From Ruminococcus sp. (GTDB lineage: Bacteria; Bacillota; Clostridia; Oscillospirales; Ruminococcaceae): DNA of 64,000 nucleotides. Positions 18,044-29,760 of the stretch are shown here, one piece after another. The notes below the pieces were generated by a model. It did no database searches and was not told the DNA's origin. It saw only the letters and a list, made by a program, of their open reading frames with translations. Location: positions 43,186 to 107,185 of the forward strand of contig JAJBTZ010000035.1 in assembly GCA_020860605.1 (NCBI GenBank), read 5' to 3'. Within the stretch, counting starts at the first letter, position 1; each line of letters begins with the position of its first letter. A program made the position numbers and the translations under genes.

Positions 18044-21000
18044 TATTAAGAAGGTTCTGGTTATAGGTTCTGGACCTATCGTAATCGGTCAGGCTGCCGA
18101 GTTTGACTATGCAGGAACTCAGGCTTGCTTGGCGCTTAAGGAAGAGGGCTACGAGGTTATTTTAGCCAACTCGAACCCCGCCACCATCATGACTGACACT
18201 TCCATCGCCGACAAGGTCTATATGGAGCCTCTGACGCTTGAATATCTGGCGAGAATCTGCCGTTATGAGAGGCCTGACGCCATCGTTCCTGGAATCGGTG
18301 GACAGACGGGACTTAACCTTGCGATGCAACTTGCCAAGAAGGGCGTTTTGCAGGAATGCGAGATTGAGCTTCTCGGTACCGATGCCGACAGCATTGAATG
18401 TGCTGAGGACAGAGAGCGGTTCAAGGAGCTCTGCGAGAGCATCGGCGAGCCGGTTGTTCCCTCTGAGATTACTTATTCTATAGAAGAAGGCCTGAAGGCT
18501 GCTGAGGATATCGGTTACCCCGTTATACTTCGTCCTGCTTTCACCCTCGGTGGCACTGGCGGAGGATTCGTCAATAACCCGGAAGAGATGAAGGTTATGA
18601 TGAAGAATGCTCTTGCACTCTCCCCTGTTCATCAGGTTCTGGTCGAGAAGAGCATCAAGGGCTACAAGGAAATTGAGTACGAGGTCATGCGGGACGCTAA
18701 CGACACCGCTATAACTGTTTGTAACATGGAAAACCTCGACCCTGTCGGAATCCACACAGGCGACTCTATAGTCGTGGCGCCGAGCCAGACCTTAACTAGC
18801 AAAGAGTACCACATGCTCCGTAACAGTGCTCTCAAGATTATAAGAGCACTGAAAGTCAAGGGAGGCTGCAACGTTCAGTTTGCACTCGACCCACAGTCGT
18901 TCAAATACTATGTAATAGAAGTTAACCCGAGAGTTTCCCGCTCTTCAGCGCTTGCCTCAAAGGCGAGCGGATACCCGATTGCGAGAGTTTCGGCGAAGAT
19001 TGCAGTTGGAATGAACCTTGATGAGATTCAGCTCGTCAACACCCCTGCCTGCTTCGAGCCGTCGCTCGACTATGTCGTCACGAAGATGCCTCGGTTCCCG
19101 TTTGATAAGTTTGCAAGCGCTTCGAATGTCCTTTCAACTCAGATGAAGGCGACTGGCGAGGTCATGAGCGTTGGAAGAACGATGGAGGAAAGCCTTCTCA
19201 AGGCGATCCGTTCGCTCGAGGATGGCAAGAACCACATCCACATGGCGAAGTTCGACTCGGAGCATATGACAACCGACGAGCTCCTCGCTTACATCCGTGA
19301 AGGAACAGACGACAGAATCTACGCCATTTCGCAGCTCATGTGGATGGGAGTCGACCACTCGAGAATCTGCAACATCACTGGCATCGACATGTTCTTCCTC
19401 GACAAAATCAAGAACATCGTCGACTTCGAGAAGGAGCTTGAGGCTTCTCCCCACTCGATCACTCTCCTGAAGGAAGCCAAGAAGATGGGCTTCTCCGACT
19501 CCTACATTGCGGAGCTTTGGAAGACTACCGAAGATGAAGTCTACGAAGAACGCTGCAACGCTGGCATTTATCCCGTTTACAAGATGATCGACACCTGTGC
19601 GAGCGAGTTCGACAGCTATGTCCCCTACTTCTATTCGACCTACGAGGACGAAGAGGAGTCTATAGTTTCCGACAGAAAGAAGATTATCGTCCTTGGTTCT
19701 GGTCCTATCAGAATCGGTCAGGGCGTTGAGTTCGACTACTCGACCGTTCACGCTATCAAGACTATCCGTGAGGCTGGCTACGAGGCCATCGTTATAAATA
19801 ACAACCCGGAAACCGTTTCCACAGACTACACCACCGCGGACAAGCTCTACTTCGAGCCTCTGACGGTTGAGGACGTCATGAACGTCGTCCACCACGAGAA
19901 CCCGGTTGGCGTTATCGCGACCTTGGGAGGACAGACGGCTGTCAACCTGGCAGCACCTCTCACGAAGCGTGGCGTCAAGATTGTCGGAACCGACTGTGAC
20001 GCTATCGAGAAGGCTGAAAACCGTGACGCCTTCGACGAGGTTATTAGATCTCTTGGAATCCCGAACCCGAAGGGAGAGGCGGTCACCAATATCGAGGATG
20101 GCGTGAAAGTCGCCGAGAGAATCGGCTATCCCGTTCTCGTCAGACCTTCGTTTGTACTCGGTGGAAGAGCGATGGAGATTGTCGCGACTGAGGAGATGCT
20201 CAGGCACTACCTGAAGAACGCCGTTGAGGTCGACGTCGACAAGCCGGTGCTCGTCGACAAGTACATCATGGGCAAGGAGGTCGAGGTCGACGCCATCTGC
20301 GACGGCGAGCAGGTCTTCATCCCCGGAATTATGGAGCTGGTTGAGAGAACCGGCGTCCACTCTGGCGACAGCATGAGCGTCTATCCGCCATTCAGTATCT
20401 CACAGGCGGTCAAGGACACAATCAACGATTATACCACGAGGCTTGGCCTCGGCATCGGCATAAAGGGACTCTTCAACATCCAGTTCATCGTCGACAAGGA
20501 GGACAACGTTTCGGTTATCGAAGTTAATCCGAGAGCATCAAGAAGCGTTCCGTTCCTCTCGAAGTCGACTGGGGTCAATCTCGTAAGAATTGCCACGAAG
20601 GTAATGCTTGGGCAGAGTCTCAAGGATCAGGGCATCACCGATATGACCCCGAAGGAGAAGAAGCGCTGGTATGTCAAGGCGCCTGCGTTCTCGTTCGAGA
20701 AGCTAACTGGCATGGATTCCTACCTCTCGCCTGAGATGAAGTCGACTGGCGAGGCCATCGGTTACGACGACAAGCTCAACCGTGCCGTCTACAAGGCCCT
20801 TCAGGCCTCCGGCATCAAGATGAAGGAGTACGGCACCGTTATCGTGACGGTTGCTGACGAGGACAAGGAAGAGGCGCTGCCTCTTATCAGGCGGTTCTAT
20901 AACCTTGGCTACAACATCGAAGCCACCGCCGGAACTGCAAAGTTCCTAAAAGAGCACGGCATCAGAACCCGTGTCAAGGGCAAGATCAGCGAAGGAAGCG

Positions 21001-21212
21001 ACGAAATCCTCGATTCCATCCGCGCTGGCTACGTCAGCTACATCATCAACACACGTGCAGTCCTCTCAGGCGTCCATTATGAGGATGGTATTGAGATAAG
21101 AAGGTGTGCAATCCAGAACGGCGTCACGACGTTTACGTCGCTCGATACGGTGAGGATTTTGCTCGATGTTTTGGAGGATATGATTCCGCCGATTTCGACG
21201 ATTGATGCTTGA
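18027..21212 (+). CDS. carB: Carbamoyl-phosphate synthase large subunit
   Basis: A 1061-residue enzyme with the typical duplicated ATP-grasp structure. Both halves begin with a matching nucleotide motif: [20 protein letters not shown] near residue 7 and [20 protein letters not shown] near residue 552. The C-terminal 130 residues are the MGS-like allosteric domain that binds effectors such as UMP or ornithine. Full length with no breaks. The start overlaps the end of carA. Confidence 0.97.
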   Translation: MPKRTDIKKVLVIGSGPIVIGQAAEFDYAGTQACLALKEEGYEVILANSNPATIMTDTSIADKVYMEPLTLEYLARICRYERPDAIVPGIGGQTGLNLAMQLAKKGVLQECEIELLGTDADSIECAEDRERFKELCESIGEPVVPSEITYSIEEGLKAAEDIGYPVILRPAFTLGGTGGGFVNNPEEMKVMMKNALALSPVHQVLVEKSIKGYKEIEYEVMRDANDTAITVCNMENLDPVGIHTGDSIVVAPSQTLTSKEYHMLRNSALKIIRALKVKGGCNVQFALDPQSFKYYVIEVNPRVSRSSALASKASGYPIARVSAKIAVGMNLDEIQLVNTPACFEPSLDYVVTKMPRFPFDKFASASNVLSTQMKATGEVMSVGRTMEESLLKAIRSLEDGKNHIHMAKFDSEHMTTDELLAYIREGTDDRIYAISQLMWMGVDHSRICNITGIDMFFLDKIKNIVDFEKELEASPHSITLLKEAKKMGFSDSYIAELWKTTEDEVYEERCNAGIYPVYKMIDTCASEFDSYVPYFYSTYEDEEESIVSDRKKIIVLGSGPIRIGQGVEFDYSTVHAIKTIREAGYEAIVINNNPETVSTDYTTADKLYFEPLTVEDVMNVVHHENPVGVIATLGGQTAVNLAAPLTKRGVKIVGTDCDAIEKAENRDAFDEVIRSLGIPNPKGEAVTNIEDGVKVAERIGYPVLVRPSFVLGGRAMEIVATEEMLRHYLKNAVEVDVDKPVLVDKYIMGKEVEVDAICDGEQVFIPGIMELVERTGVHSGDSMSVYPPFSISQAVKDTINDYTTRLGLGIGIKGLFNIQFIVDKEDNVSVIEVNPRASRSVPFLSKSTGVNLVRIATKVMLGQSLKDQGITDMTPKEKKRWYVKAPAFSFEKLTGMDSYLSPEMKSTGEAIGYDDKLNRAVYKALQASGIKMKEYGTVIVTVADEDKEEALPLIRRFYNLGYNIEATAGTAKFLKEHGIRTRVKGKISEGSDEILDSIRAGYVSYIINTRAVLSGVHYEDGIEIRRCAIQNGVTTFTSLDTVRILLDVLEDMIPPISTIDA

Positions 21213-21215
21213 TAT

Positions 21216-21289
21216 GTAACGGGCGGATATTATCCGCCCGAACCCTCTAGTCAGCACCACGTAGCGGGCGGATGATATCCGCCCCTACA
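21216..21289. repeat. Paired palindromic repeat, family B, copy 1
   Basis: Two near-identical palindromes, GGGCGGATATTATCCGCCC (21221-21239) and GGGCGGATGATATCCGCCC (21266-21284), flank about 26 bp. The second runs into CTACA. The same paired arrangement occurs at 27755-27825. They lie in the 302-bp gap between carB and the PspC gene. Confidence 0.8.
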
Positions 21290-21325
21290 TGTTCGGCTAC
21301 AGCGACTGGCGTCGCTTCCGCCGAA

Positions 21326-21352
21326 GCGATTTCAGGCTCCGCCTGAAATCGC
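21326..21352. repeat. Perfect 12-bp inverted repeat
   Basis: GCGATTTCAGGC, a 3-base loop TCC, and GCCTGAAATCGC. It directly precedes the family A repeat, in the same way that hairpins adjoin that family at the right edge of the window. Confidence 0.65.
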
Positions 21353-21353
21353 A

Positions 21354-21404
21354 CCCCTCAGTCGCCTTCGGCGCCAGCTCCCCTTGACAGGGGAGCCTTT
21401 TTTG
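21354..21404 (+). terminator. Terminator formed by a family A repeat (end of the pur-car region)
   Basis: The repeat CCCCTCAGTC...ends here with the stem GCTCCCC/GGGGAGC (21377-21396) followed by C and six Ts. This copy therefore has a full rho-independent terminator structure for transcripts arriving from carB. Confidence 0.7.
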
Positions 21405-21449
21405 CTCTCCCCAAAAACTAGCCACTATCCACTAACCACTAATTACCCC

Positions 21450-21478
21450 TTGCATTTCCCCACACATCGTGCTATAAT
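21450..21478 (+). promoter_or_regulatory. Promoter of the PspC-domain gene
   Basis: TTGCAT and TATAAT separated by 17 bp, 37 bp before the start codon. Just upstream (21416-21446) lies a degenerate run of CCACTA/ACTAG units. Confidence 0.7.
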
Positions 21479-21514
21479 AATCAAAGAATATGATTCGAAA
21501 GTGAGTGCATTGGA

Positions 21515-21712
21515 ATGAAAAAACTTTGTAAGGACAGAGAGCACAAGATGATTTGTGGCGTTTGTGCTGGGATTGCGGAGTATTTCGGCATTGACCCGAC
21601 TGTCGTCAGAGTTATCTGGGCTTTGGTTACCGTTCTTTTGGCTTTGTTTGGCGGAATTATCATCTACGCTATCTGCGCTCTGGTAATGCCTGACAAGACT
21701 AACGTCGAATAA
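21515..21712 (+). CDS. PspC-domain small membrane protein
   Basis: A 65-residue protein that is almost entirely one PspC domain: a basic start MKKLCKDREHKM, the motif ICGVCAGIAEYFGIDPTVVR, and one hydrophobic helix (about 38-57). PspC domains occur in envelope-stress proteins; this short stand-alone form is common in Firmicutes and its role is not settled. It has its own promoter. The ribosome binding site (TTGGA) is weak. Confidence 0.85.
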   Translation: MKKLCKDREHKMICGVCAGIAEYFGIDPTVVRVIWALVTVLLALFGGIIIYAICALVMPDKTNVE

Positions 21713-21818
21713 AACTCGCTCACAATTGAATATTGGCAAAAAATGGGCATCACCTGAAAATGGTCGTGCCCTATTAGAGTGATATAGAATAATTTTGAAT
21801 TGGAGGAATTCCACGGAA

Positions 21819-24800
21819 ATGAATATCTATCGTGCAGGAATAGACATTGGCAGCACGACCATAAAGCTGGTCATTTTGGATGATGACAATAAGATAATTT
21901 TCGGCGAATACAGGCGTCATCAGGCGCGTATTCAGCCTGCAATGAGTGAGCTTTTGACTGAGGCGAAAGAAAAGTTAGGCGATTTCAAACTTCGGCTCAA
22001 GATCACTGGCTCAGGATCCATCAATCTCGGCAAGGCTCTTAACATCGGCTTTGTCCAGGAGGTTGCAGCGGTGGCTTCGGCGCTCGAGCTCGTTGCACCG
22101 CAGACAGACGTCGCTATTGAACTCGGTGGCGAGGACGCTAAGATCATCTACTTCAAGGGCGGACTCGAGGAGAGGATGAACGGCGTTTGTGCCGGAGGAA
22201 CCGGCTCATTTATAGATCAGATGGCAGCGCTTTTGCAGACGGATGCAGAAGGGCTTAATAACCTTGCAGCGAACTACCAAAGGCTCTACCCTATCGCGGC
22301 AAGATGCGGAGTTTTTGCTAAAACCGACATCCAGCCTCTCATAAACGAGGGCGCTGCGAAGGAGGACTTAGCAGCCTCAATCTTCCAGGCGGTTGTGACT
22401 CAGACTATCTCTGGCCTCGCCTGTGGAAAGCCGATAAGAGGCTGTGTTGCGTTCCTCGGTGGTCCTCTTCACTTCCTCCCGGAGCTCAAGAAGGCGTTTA
22501 TAAGGACGCTTAAGCTGACGCCTGAAAACGTCGTCGACCCGGACAATTCCCATCTCTTCGCAGCCATGGGAGCGGCCCTTGAGGCTAAGGACGAAGTCCT
22601 CACCGACCCTGACGTTCTTATTGAGCGCTTGAAGTCGGGAATCGAGATGGCTTTTGAATTAAAGAGACTTGATCCGCTATTTAAAGATGAAGAAGATTTT
22701 AAAGAATTCACCGACCGCCACGCGAAGGCTGTCGTCAAAAAAGAGAGATTAGAGGACTACTCGGGCAACTGCTACTTAGGAATAGATGCCGGCTCGACAA
22801 CCACTAAAATCGCCCTCATCGGCGAGGAGGGGCAGCTACTCTATTCTTACTATACATCAAACCAAGGTTCACCTGTTAAAAGTTCTATTGAAGCGGTTTC
22901 AGACATGGGAAAGCATATGCCGAAAACTGCGAAGATTGTCCGTGCCTGCTCGACTGGCTATGGCGAATCGCTTTTGAAATCGGCGTTTAACCTTGATGAC
23001 GGCGAGGTCGAAACCATCGCTCACACCACCGCTGCTGCTTTCTTTAACCCGGACGTTGACTGCGTCCTCGATATCGGCGGGCAGGACATGAAGTGCATAA
23101 AGCTCAAGGACGGCTCGGTTGACACGATTCTCTTGAACGAGGCCTGCTCCTCAGGCTGCGGGTCGTTCATCGAGAACTTTGCACAGTCCTTGGGCTACAC
23201 CGCTCAGGAATTCGCTGAGAAGGCTTTGTATGCTCAGCACCCGATCGACTTGGGCACGAGATGCACCGTCTTCATGAACTCGAACGTCAAGCAGGCTCAA
23301 AAGGAGGGTGCGACAGTCGAGGACATCTCGGCAGGCCTCGCCTATTCCGTCATCAAGAACGCTCTCTTCAAGGTTATCAAGCTTTCGAGCGCTCAGGAGC
23401 TCGGCTCATCGGTCGTTGTTCAGGGCGGAACCTTCATGAACAAGGCGGTTTTGCGAGCCTTCGAGAAGATTTCCGGCGCAGACGCTATCTGCCCGGATAT
23501 TGCCGGAATCATGGGGGCTTTCGGCGCTGCTCTTATCGCTAAGGACCGCTATGACGGCTCGGAGAGCTCGATGCTTCCTATCTCCGAAATCGAGAATCTT
23601 ACATACAAGACTGCGACCACACATTGCCGTGGCTGCTCGAACAGCTGTATGCTCACTATCAACACCTTCTCGGGTGGACGGCGCCATATCACCGGCAACC
23701 GCTGCGAAAAGGGACTTGGGAACACCGCCTCCACCGACAAGGGCCCCAACATGATGGAGTATAAGTACGAGAGGATTTTCGGCTATGAACCGCTTGAAAA
23801 CCCGACTCGTGGCGTTATCGGAATCCCGAGAGTCTTAAATATCTACGAAAACTACCCGTTCTGGGTGACTTTCTTCACAAAACTCGGCTTCAGGGTCGAG
23901 CTTTCTCCGAAGTCGAGCCACAAGATTTACGAGCTCGGAATGGAGAGCATCCCATCAGAGTCGGAGTGCTACCCGGCAAAGCTATCTCACGGGCACGTCC
24001 AGTGGCTGATAGATCACGGAATCAAGACCATCTTCCACCCCTGCGTCTTCTACGAGCATATGGAGTCGAAGACGGCTCAGAACCACTACAACTGCCCGAT
24101 CGTTATCTCCTACCCTGAGAACCTGAAGAACAACGTTGAAGGGGTTATCGACGGTGACGTCCGGCTCATCCGGCCGTTTATCGCGTTCACGAGTGAGAAA
24201 ACTGCTGCCGACAGACTGGTTGCGGTATGCCGCGAAGAGTGGAATATCCCTGAAAAAGAGGTTAGGGCTGCTGTCCACGAGGCATGGGAGGAGCAGCACA
24301 AGGCGAAGGCCGACATCAGAGCCAAGGGCGCCGAGATCCTCAAGTGGATGGAGGACAACCACCGCAAGGGCATTGTTCTTGCCGGAAGGCCCTATCACGT
24401 CGACCCGGAGATCAACCATGGAATCCCTGAGATGATCGCCTCCTATGGGCTTGCGGTTCTCACGGAGGACAGTCTCCCGAACAACTTCATGACCGACAGT
24501 CCGCTTCGCTCGAACGACCAGTGGGTGTTCCATTCACGCCTCTACGCTGCTGCGGAGTATATAAGAAACCGCGATGATCTTGAGCTCATCCAGCTCAACT
24601 CCTTCGGCTGCGGACTCGATGCGGTCACGACAGACCAGGTTCAGGAAATCCTGAACGGCTCGAACAAGCTTTATACCGTCCTTAAGATAGACGAGGTTTC
24701 GAATCTTGGAGCTGCCCGAATCAGAATCAGAAGCCTTCTTTCGGCGATGAATCAGCGCGACAGAAGTGGCATCAAGGCGGTTCCGAGAACCGCTGCCTAC

Positions 24801-26066
24801 AACCGCGCTACATTCACGAAAAAGATGCGCGAGGAAGGTTACACCATCATTGCTCCTCAGATGAGCCCGATTCACTTCGACATCATCGAGCCGGTTGCGA
24901 AAAAGCACGGCTATAACTTGGTTGTTCTTGACAACGACAACCGCTCGGCGATTGACATGGGCCTCAAGTTCGTCAACAACGACGCTTGCTTCCCGTCTAT
25001 AACCGTTGTCGGACAGATTATGGAGGCAGTGCTCTCTGGTAAGTACGACACCGACCACCTCGCCATCATCATGACCCAGACTGGCGGATGCTGCAGAGCG
25101 AGCAACTATGTCGGATTTATAAGAAGGGCTCTCGAGAAGGTCAATCTTGGGCATATTCCCGTTATTTCGCTCAACGCAAACGGCATGGAGACGAACGAAG
25201 GGTTCAAGATCACTGTTCCGTTCCTCCTCGACATGGCGAAGGCCATTGTCTATGGTGACCTGTTCATGCGGTGCCTCTACAAAACGAGGCCTTATGAGCT
25301 CGAGAAGGGCTCGGCGAACAAGCTCCACGATAAATGGCAGAAGATCGCCATCGACTCCCTCATCGACAACGAGAACGGGATGTCATATAAGAAGGTCTGC
25401 CAGGGAATTGTCGACGCGTTTGACAATCTGCCTCTCGATCCGACTATCGTGAAGCCGAGAGTCGGCATTGTCGGTGAGATTTTGGTCAAGTACATGCCTC
25501 TTGCGAACAATCACCTTGTAGATTTACTCGAAAGTGAAGGAGCTGAGGCGGTTGTGCCGGACCTCATGGACTTCATGAACTACAGCCTTTATAACGCGGT
25601 TTACAAGCACAAGTACTTGGGCACTCCCTATCGTTCGCAGTTTGTGAACGAGGCGGGAATCAAGGCGATTAAGATGCTCCGTAAGCCCGCAACTGATGCC
25701 CTTGAGAAGAGCAAGCGCTTTGAGGCTCCGAGCGATATAAGACACGTGGCAGAGCTTGCGAAGCCGGTTATCTCGATAGGAAACCAGTATGGCGAAGGAT
25801 GGCTTTTAACCGGCGAAATGGCGGAGCTCATCGAGATGGGTGTTCCGAACATCGTCTGCATTCAGCCGTTTGCATGTCTTCCGAACCACGTCGTCGGCAA
25901 GGGCGCCATCAAGGCCTTGAAGAAGCTTTATCCTGAGGCGAATATAGTCGCTGTCGACTACGACCCGGGTGCTTCAGAAGTCAACCAGTTTAACAGAATC
26001 AAGCTGATGCTCACTTCGGCGCAGAAGGCAGTTGCCAAAGAGCAGGAAGTTAAAATCAAGGCATAA
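21819..26066 (+). CDS. Fused double activase and 2-hydroxyacyl-CoA dehydratase-like protein
   Basis: A 1415-residue protein. Two ASKHA-type activase domains of the HgdC/BcrA-D family come first (about 3-255 and 317-575), each with the ATP motif GI-D-GSTT and the cluster cysteines (CAGGTGSF with ARCGVF; CSSGCGSF with TRCTVF). The rest matches the DUF2229/HgdB-like region, with cysteines in SECYPAK, HPCVFY, NDACFPS, TGGCCRAS and QPFACLPN that could hold Fe-S clusters. Known relatives use ATP to push electrons to very low potential; double-cubane proteins are one example. The substrate is unknown. I chose ATG 21819, with GGAGG 12 bp upstream. Confidence 0.85.
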   Translation: MNIYRAGIDIGSTTIKLVILDDDNKIIFGEYRRHQARIQPAMSELLTEAKEKLGDFKLRLKITGSGSINLGKALNIGFVQEVAAVASALELVAPQTDVAIELGGEDAKIIYFKGGLEERMNGVCAGGTGSFIDQMAALLQTDAEGLNNLAANYQRLYPIAARCGVFAKTDIQPLINEGAAKEDLAASIFQAVVTQTISGLACGKPIRGCVAFLGGPLHFLPELKKAFIRTLKLTPENVVDPDNSHLFAAMGAALEAKDEVLTDPDVLIERLKSGIEMAFELKRLDPLFKDEEDFKEFTDRHAKAVVKKERLEDYSGNCYLGIDAGSTTTKIALIGEEGQLLYSYYTSNQGSPVKSSIEAVSDMGKHMPKTAKIVRACSTGYGESLLKSAFNLDDGEVETIAHTTAAAFFNPDVDCVLDIGGQDMKCIKLKDGSVDTILLNEACSSGCGSFIENFAQSLGYTAQEFAEKALYAQHPIDLGTRCTVFMNSNVKQAQKEGATVEDISAGLAYSVIKNALFKVIKLSSAQELGSSVVVQGGTFMNKAVLRAFEKISGADAICPDIAGIMGAFGAALIAKDRYDGSESSMLPISEIENLTYKTATTHCRGCSNSCMLTINTFSGGRRHITGNRCEKGLGNTASTDKGPNMMEYKYERIFGYEPLENPTRGVIGIPRVLNIYENYPFWVTFFTKLGFRVELSPKSSHKIYELGMESIPSESECYPAKLSHGHVQWLIDHGIKTIFHPCVFYEHMESKTAQNHYNCPIVISYPENLKNNVEGVIDGDVRLIRPFIAFTSEKTAADRLVAVCREEWNIPEKEVRAAVHEAWEEQHKAKADIRAKGAEILKWMEDNHRKGIVLAGRPYHVDPEINHGIPEMIASYGLAVLTEDSLPNNFMTDSPLRSNDQWVFHSRLYAAAEYIRNRDDLELIQLNSFGCGLDAVTTDQVQEILNGSNKLYTVLKIDEVSNLGAARIRIRSLLSAMNQRDRSGIKAVPRTAAYNRATFTKKMREEGYTIIAPQMSPIHFDIIEPVAKKHGYNLVVLDNDNRSAIDMGLKFVNNDACFPSITVVGQIMEAVLSGKYDTDHLAIIMTQTGGCCRASNYVGFIRRALEKVNLGHIPVISLNANGMETNEGFKITVPFLLDMAKAIVYGDLFMRCLYKTRPYELEKGSANKLHDKWQKIAIDSLIDNENGMSYKKVCQGIVDAFDNLPLDPTIVKPRVGIVGEILVKYMPLANNHLVDLLESEGAEAVVPDLMDFMNYSLYNAVYKHKYLGTPYRSQFVNEAGIKAIKMLRKPATDALEKSKRFEAPSDIRHVAELAKPVISIGNQYGEGWLLTGEMAELIEMGVPNIVCIQPFACLPNHVVGKGAIKALKKLYPEANIVAVDYDPGASEVNQFNRIKLMLTSAQKAVAKEQEVKIKA

Positions 26067-26071
26067 TAAAA

Positions 26072-26107
26072 CAACCGTAAGGCGAAAACCTTACGGTTGA
26101 TTTTTTT
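26072..26107. terminator. Strong terminator after the fused activase gene
   Basis: CAACCGTAAGG pairs perfectly with CCTTACGGTTG around a 6-nt loop, followed by a T7 tract on the plus strand. The minus-strand lipoprotein gene ends against it, so it probably serves both directions. Confidence 0.85.
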
Positions 26108-27734
26108 AGTCTGCGATGAAGTTTTCGACGGCGGAGATTATTATCTCTGCGATTTCTTCGTCGTATTCGTCGTGTTTAAGGGTGTAGCCGGAGTCATCTA
26201 AGAGGCCTGAGAGCGATTCTTCCGTCGGATCGGCGACGATTTCTTCAATAGAACCTACCACCGACTCCCAGCTTTCTTTGAGGCACTCGAGCTGCCAGTC
26301 GAAGTCTTCGCAGGTGGATTGCCATCCTTTAAGCAAAGAGATGATGGAGCGCTCGGTGATGATGTATTTCAGCTGGTCCTCTGCCCAATCCAGTAAGCTT
26401 GCAGCAGCGGAAACTGAGCGAAGGGAGCTTCCAGCAGTGCCAGGTGCGACGTTGGCGCAGGCTTCGATAATCCCGCTAAATTCGTAAAGCTCGGTGTCAA
26501 CCATATACTGAGCATAGTAGAAGCTCTCGAGCTCGTCAAACAGGTCGTACACATCATCATTTGTAACGCGGTATTTGTACCCACCGACAACGATATACTG
26601 AGCGCTGCCGTAGAGGTTGTTTCCGACAGGAGCAGAGACCGACATGAAGTATACCCGATATTCGGAGCCGTCAGAGAGAACTATCCTATAGCAGGCATCG
26701 GACACGCCACCCTCGTAGATATTATCATCAACTGTCGGGGTTTCGTCCATCTCAAGGCTCATAAGGATGCTCAGGAACTCCTCAGCAGTCTCCTCGTCCA
26801 TCTGGACAGGGCCGGTGATAAAGTTAGTGCTCTCGACGTAAACGGATTCACCATCCGAGTCTGTGACAACGACATCATCATACTCGTAATCTCTCTCGAT
26901 ATAGACTGTGCAGCCTTCAAAATCGTCAGTCAAAAGCGGATTAACAGACTCATCAATCTTGTATGGGAGCATCTCGTATTCTTCGACATATCTGTCCTCG
27001 TTGACGGTGCCGTCGTCCTTGAGAACATAGGGCATGATGTCGTCGATTCCAGCTAAAATCTCATCAAGCTCAGCTTGTTCTCTTGCAGTACGTTCCCCCC
27101 AGTCGCCGGTAGAAAAATAAGCGCCGTTCGGATTTTCAATATAAAAGCTTTTTCTGGGAATTGTGTACCTTACCTGATTGTAGCAGTTCTCGGTCCACTC
27201 GCCAGTCTGAAGCTTATACTCGGCATAGCAGAGTTCATGGAGCTTGTAGTCTTCGGCATAGATTTCGAGGAAATAGCTTTCAATCGCGTCAAGGCTTTCC
27301 TCGTCGATGGTGAACAGCTCGCCGTTTATGACGATATACTCGTCATAACTGCTCAGTTTAATCTCGGAGCCATCGGAAAGAGTGATGGTGTAGTGGGTGA
27401 CTATGGAATCCGGGTCGAAATCCTCGAGCTCAACCGGCTCCACGCCTATTTCGGCGTTTTTATAGGCGGAGATGAAATCTGTGAGCTCATCGCCTTCGAG
27501 GGTGATCGGGTCGTTCAAGGCCTGGACGTCAAACATTCTCGTGACGGTGACGGTGCAGTCGGTGAGGCTGGCGTTCATAAGCGGATTTGAGACTTCGGAA
27601 ACGGGCTCCTTGGCTTCAGTTTCGTGTGAATCGCTGTAGTTGGTTTCAACGAAGTCGCTTACGTTAACTCCCGCACAACCGGCAAGTGTTAAAAGAATTG
27701 CGAGGCAGGTTAATATCAATAGAATTCTTTTCAT
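26106..27734 (-). CDS. Large lipoprotein of unknown function
   Basis: A 542-residue secreted protein. The first 20 residues form a lipoprotein signal peptide ending in LTLAGC (lipid on Cys20). The mature part is rich in Asp, Glu and Tyr, and contains two similar units of about 150 residues: TDCTVTVTRMFD...SDGSEIKLSSYDEYIVINGE and EGCTVYIERDYE...SDGSEYRVYFMS...YIVVGG, which suggests an internal duplication. I know no function for it. It stands alone between a shared terminator and a palindromic repeat. Confidence 0.7.
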   Translation of the reverse strand: MKRILLILTCLAILLTLAGCAGVNVSDFVETNYSDSHETEAKEPVSEVSNPLMNASLTDCTVTVTRMFDVQALNDPITLEGDELTDFISAYKNAEIGVEPVELEDFDPDSIVTHYTITLSDGSEIKLSSYDEYIVINGELFTIDEESLDAIESYFLEIYAEDYKLHELCYAEYKLQTGEWTENCYNQVRYTIPRKSFYIENPNGAYFSTGDWGERTAREQAELDEILAGIDDIMPYVLKDDGTVNEDRYVEEYEMLPYKIDESVNPLLTDDFEGCTVYIERDYEYDDVVVTDSDGESVYVESTNFITGPVQMDEETAEEFLSILMSLEMDETPTVDDNIYEGGVSDACYRIVLSDGSEYRVYFMSVSAPVGNNLYGSAQYIVVGGYKYRVTNDDVYDLFDELESFYYAQYMVDTELYEFSGIIEACANVAPGTAGSSLRSVSAAASLLDWAEDQLKYIITERSIISLLKGWQSTCEDFDWQLECLKESWESVVGSIEEIVADPTEESLSGLLDDSGYTLKHDEYDEEIAEIIISAVENFIAD

Positions 27735-27754
27735 GGTAGATCTCCTTTCTTTTT

Positions 27755-27825
27755 GTAGGGGCGGATATCATCCGCCCGCTACGGTTCGTCCAAGGGTTTT
27801 CGGGCGGATAATATCCGCCCCTACT
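27755..27825. repeat. Paired palindromic repeat, family B, copy 2
   Basis: Palindromes GGGCGGATATCATCCGCCC (27759-27777) and GGGCGGATAATATCCGCCC (27802-27820) in the same paired layout as 21216-21289, with outer ends GTAGG and CCTAC forming a larger inverted repeat. It lies just upstream of the lipoprotein start. Confidence 0.8.
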
Positions 27826-27866
27826 CCTACCTATAATACAATTTACCTGCCATTATTATTGCAAAA

Positions 27867-27892
27867 ATCCCGCAAAAATTTTCTTGCGGGAC
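27867..27892. terminator. Terminator of the ATP synthase operon
   Basis: The stem TCCCGCAA/TTGCGGGA with T-rich sequence on both sides lies 7 bp beyond the atpC stop. On the minus strand it is followed by ATTTTTGC. Confidence 0.8.
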
Positions 27893-27898
27893 TTTTAT

Positions 27899-29724
<1,826 letters not shown>

Positions 29725-29725
29725 T

Positions 29726-29760
29726 TAGTGGCTAGTTACTAGTGACTAGTGGCTAGTTAT
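29726..29760. repeat. Degenerate ACTAG/CACTA tandem repeat between atpG and atpD
   Basis: The stretch TAGTGGCTAGTTACTAGT and what follows consist of heptamer-like variants of CTAGTNA. It includes the atpG stop codon. A related run of CCACTA units occurs at 21416-21446. It is the only sizeable gap inside the F1 gene block. Confidence 0.55.

Noticed and set aside
19134..20360. Long minus-strand open frame of 408 codons opposite carB
   Set aside because: It lies fully inside carB, has no ribosome binding site or family resemblance, and reflects codon bias of the carB strand.
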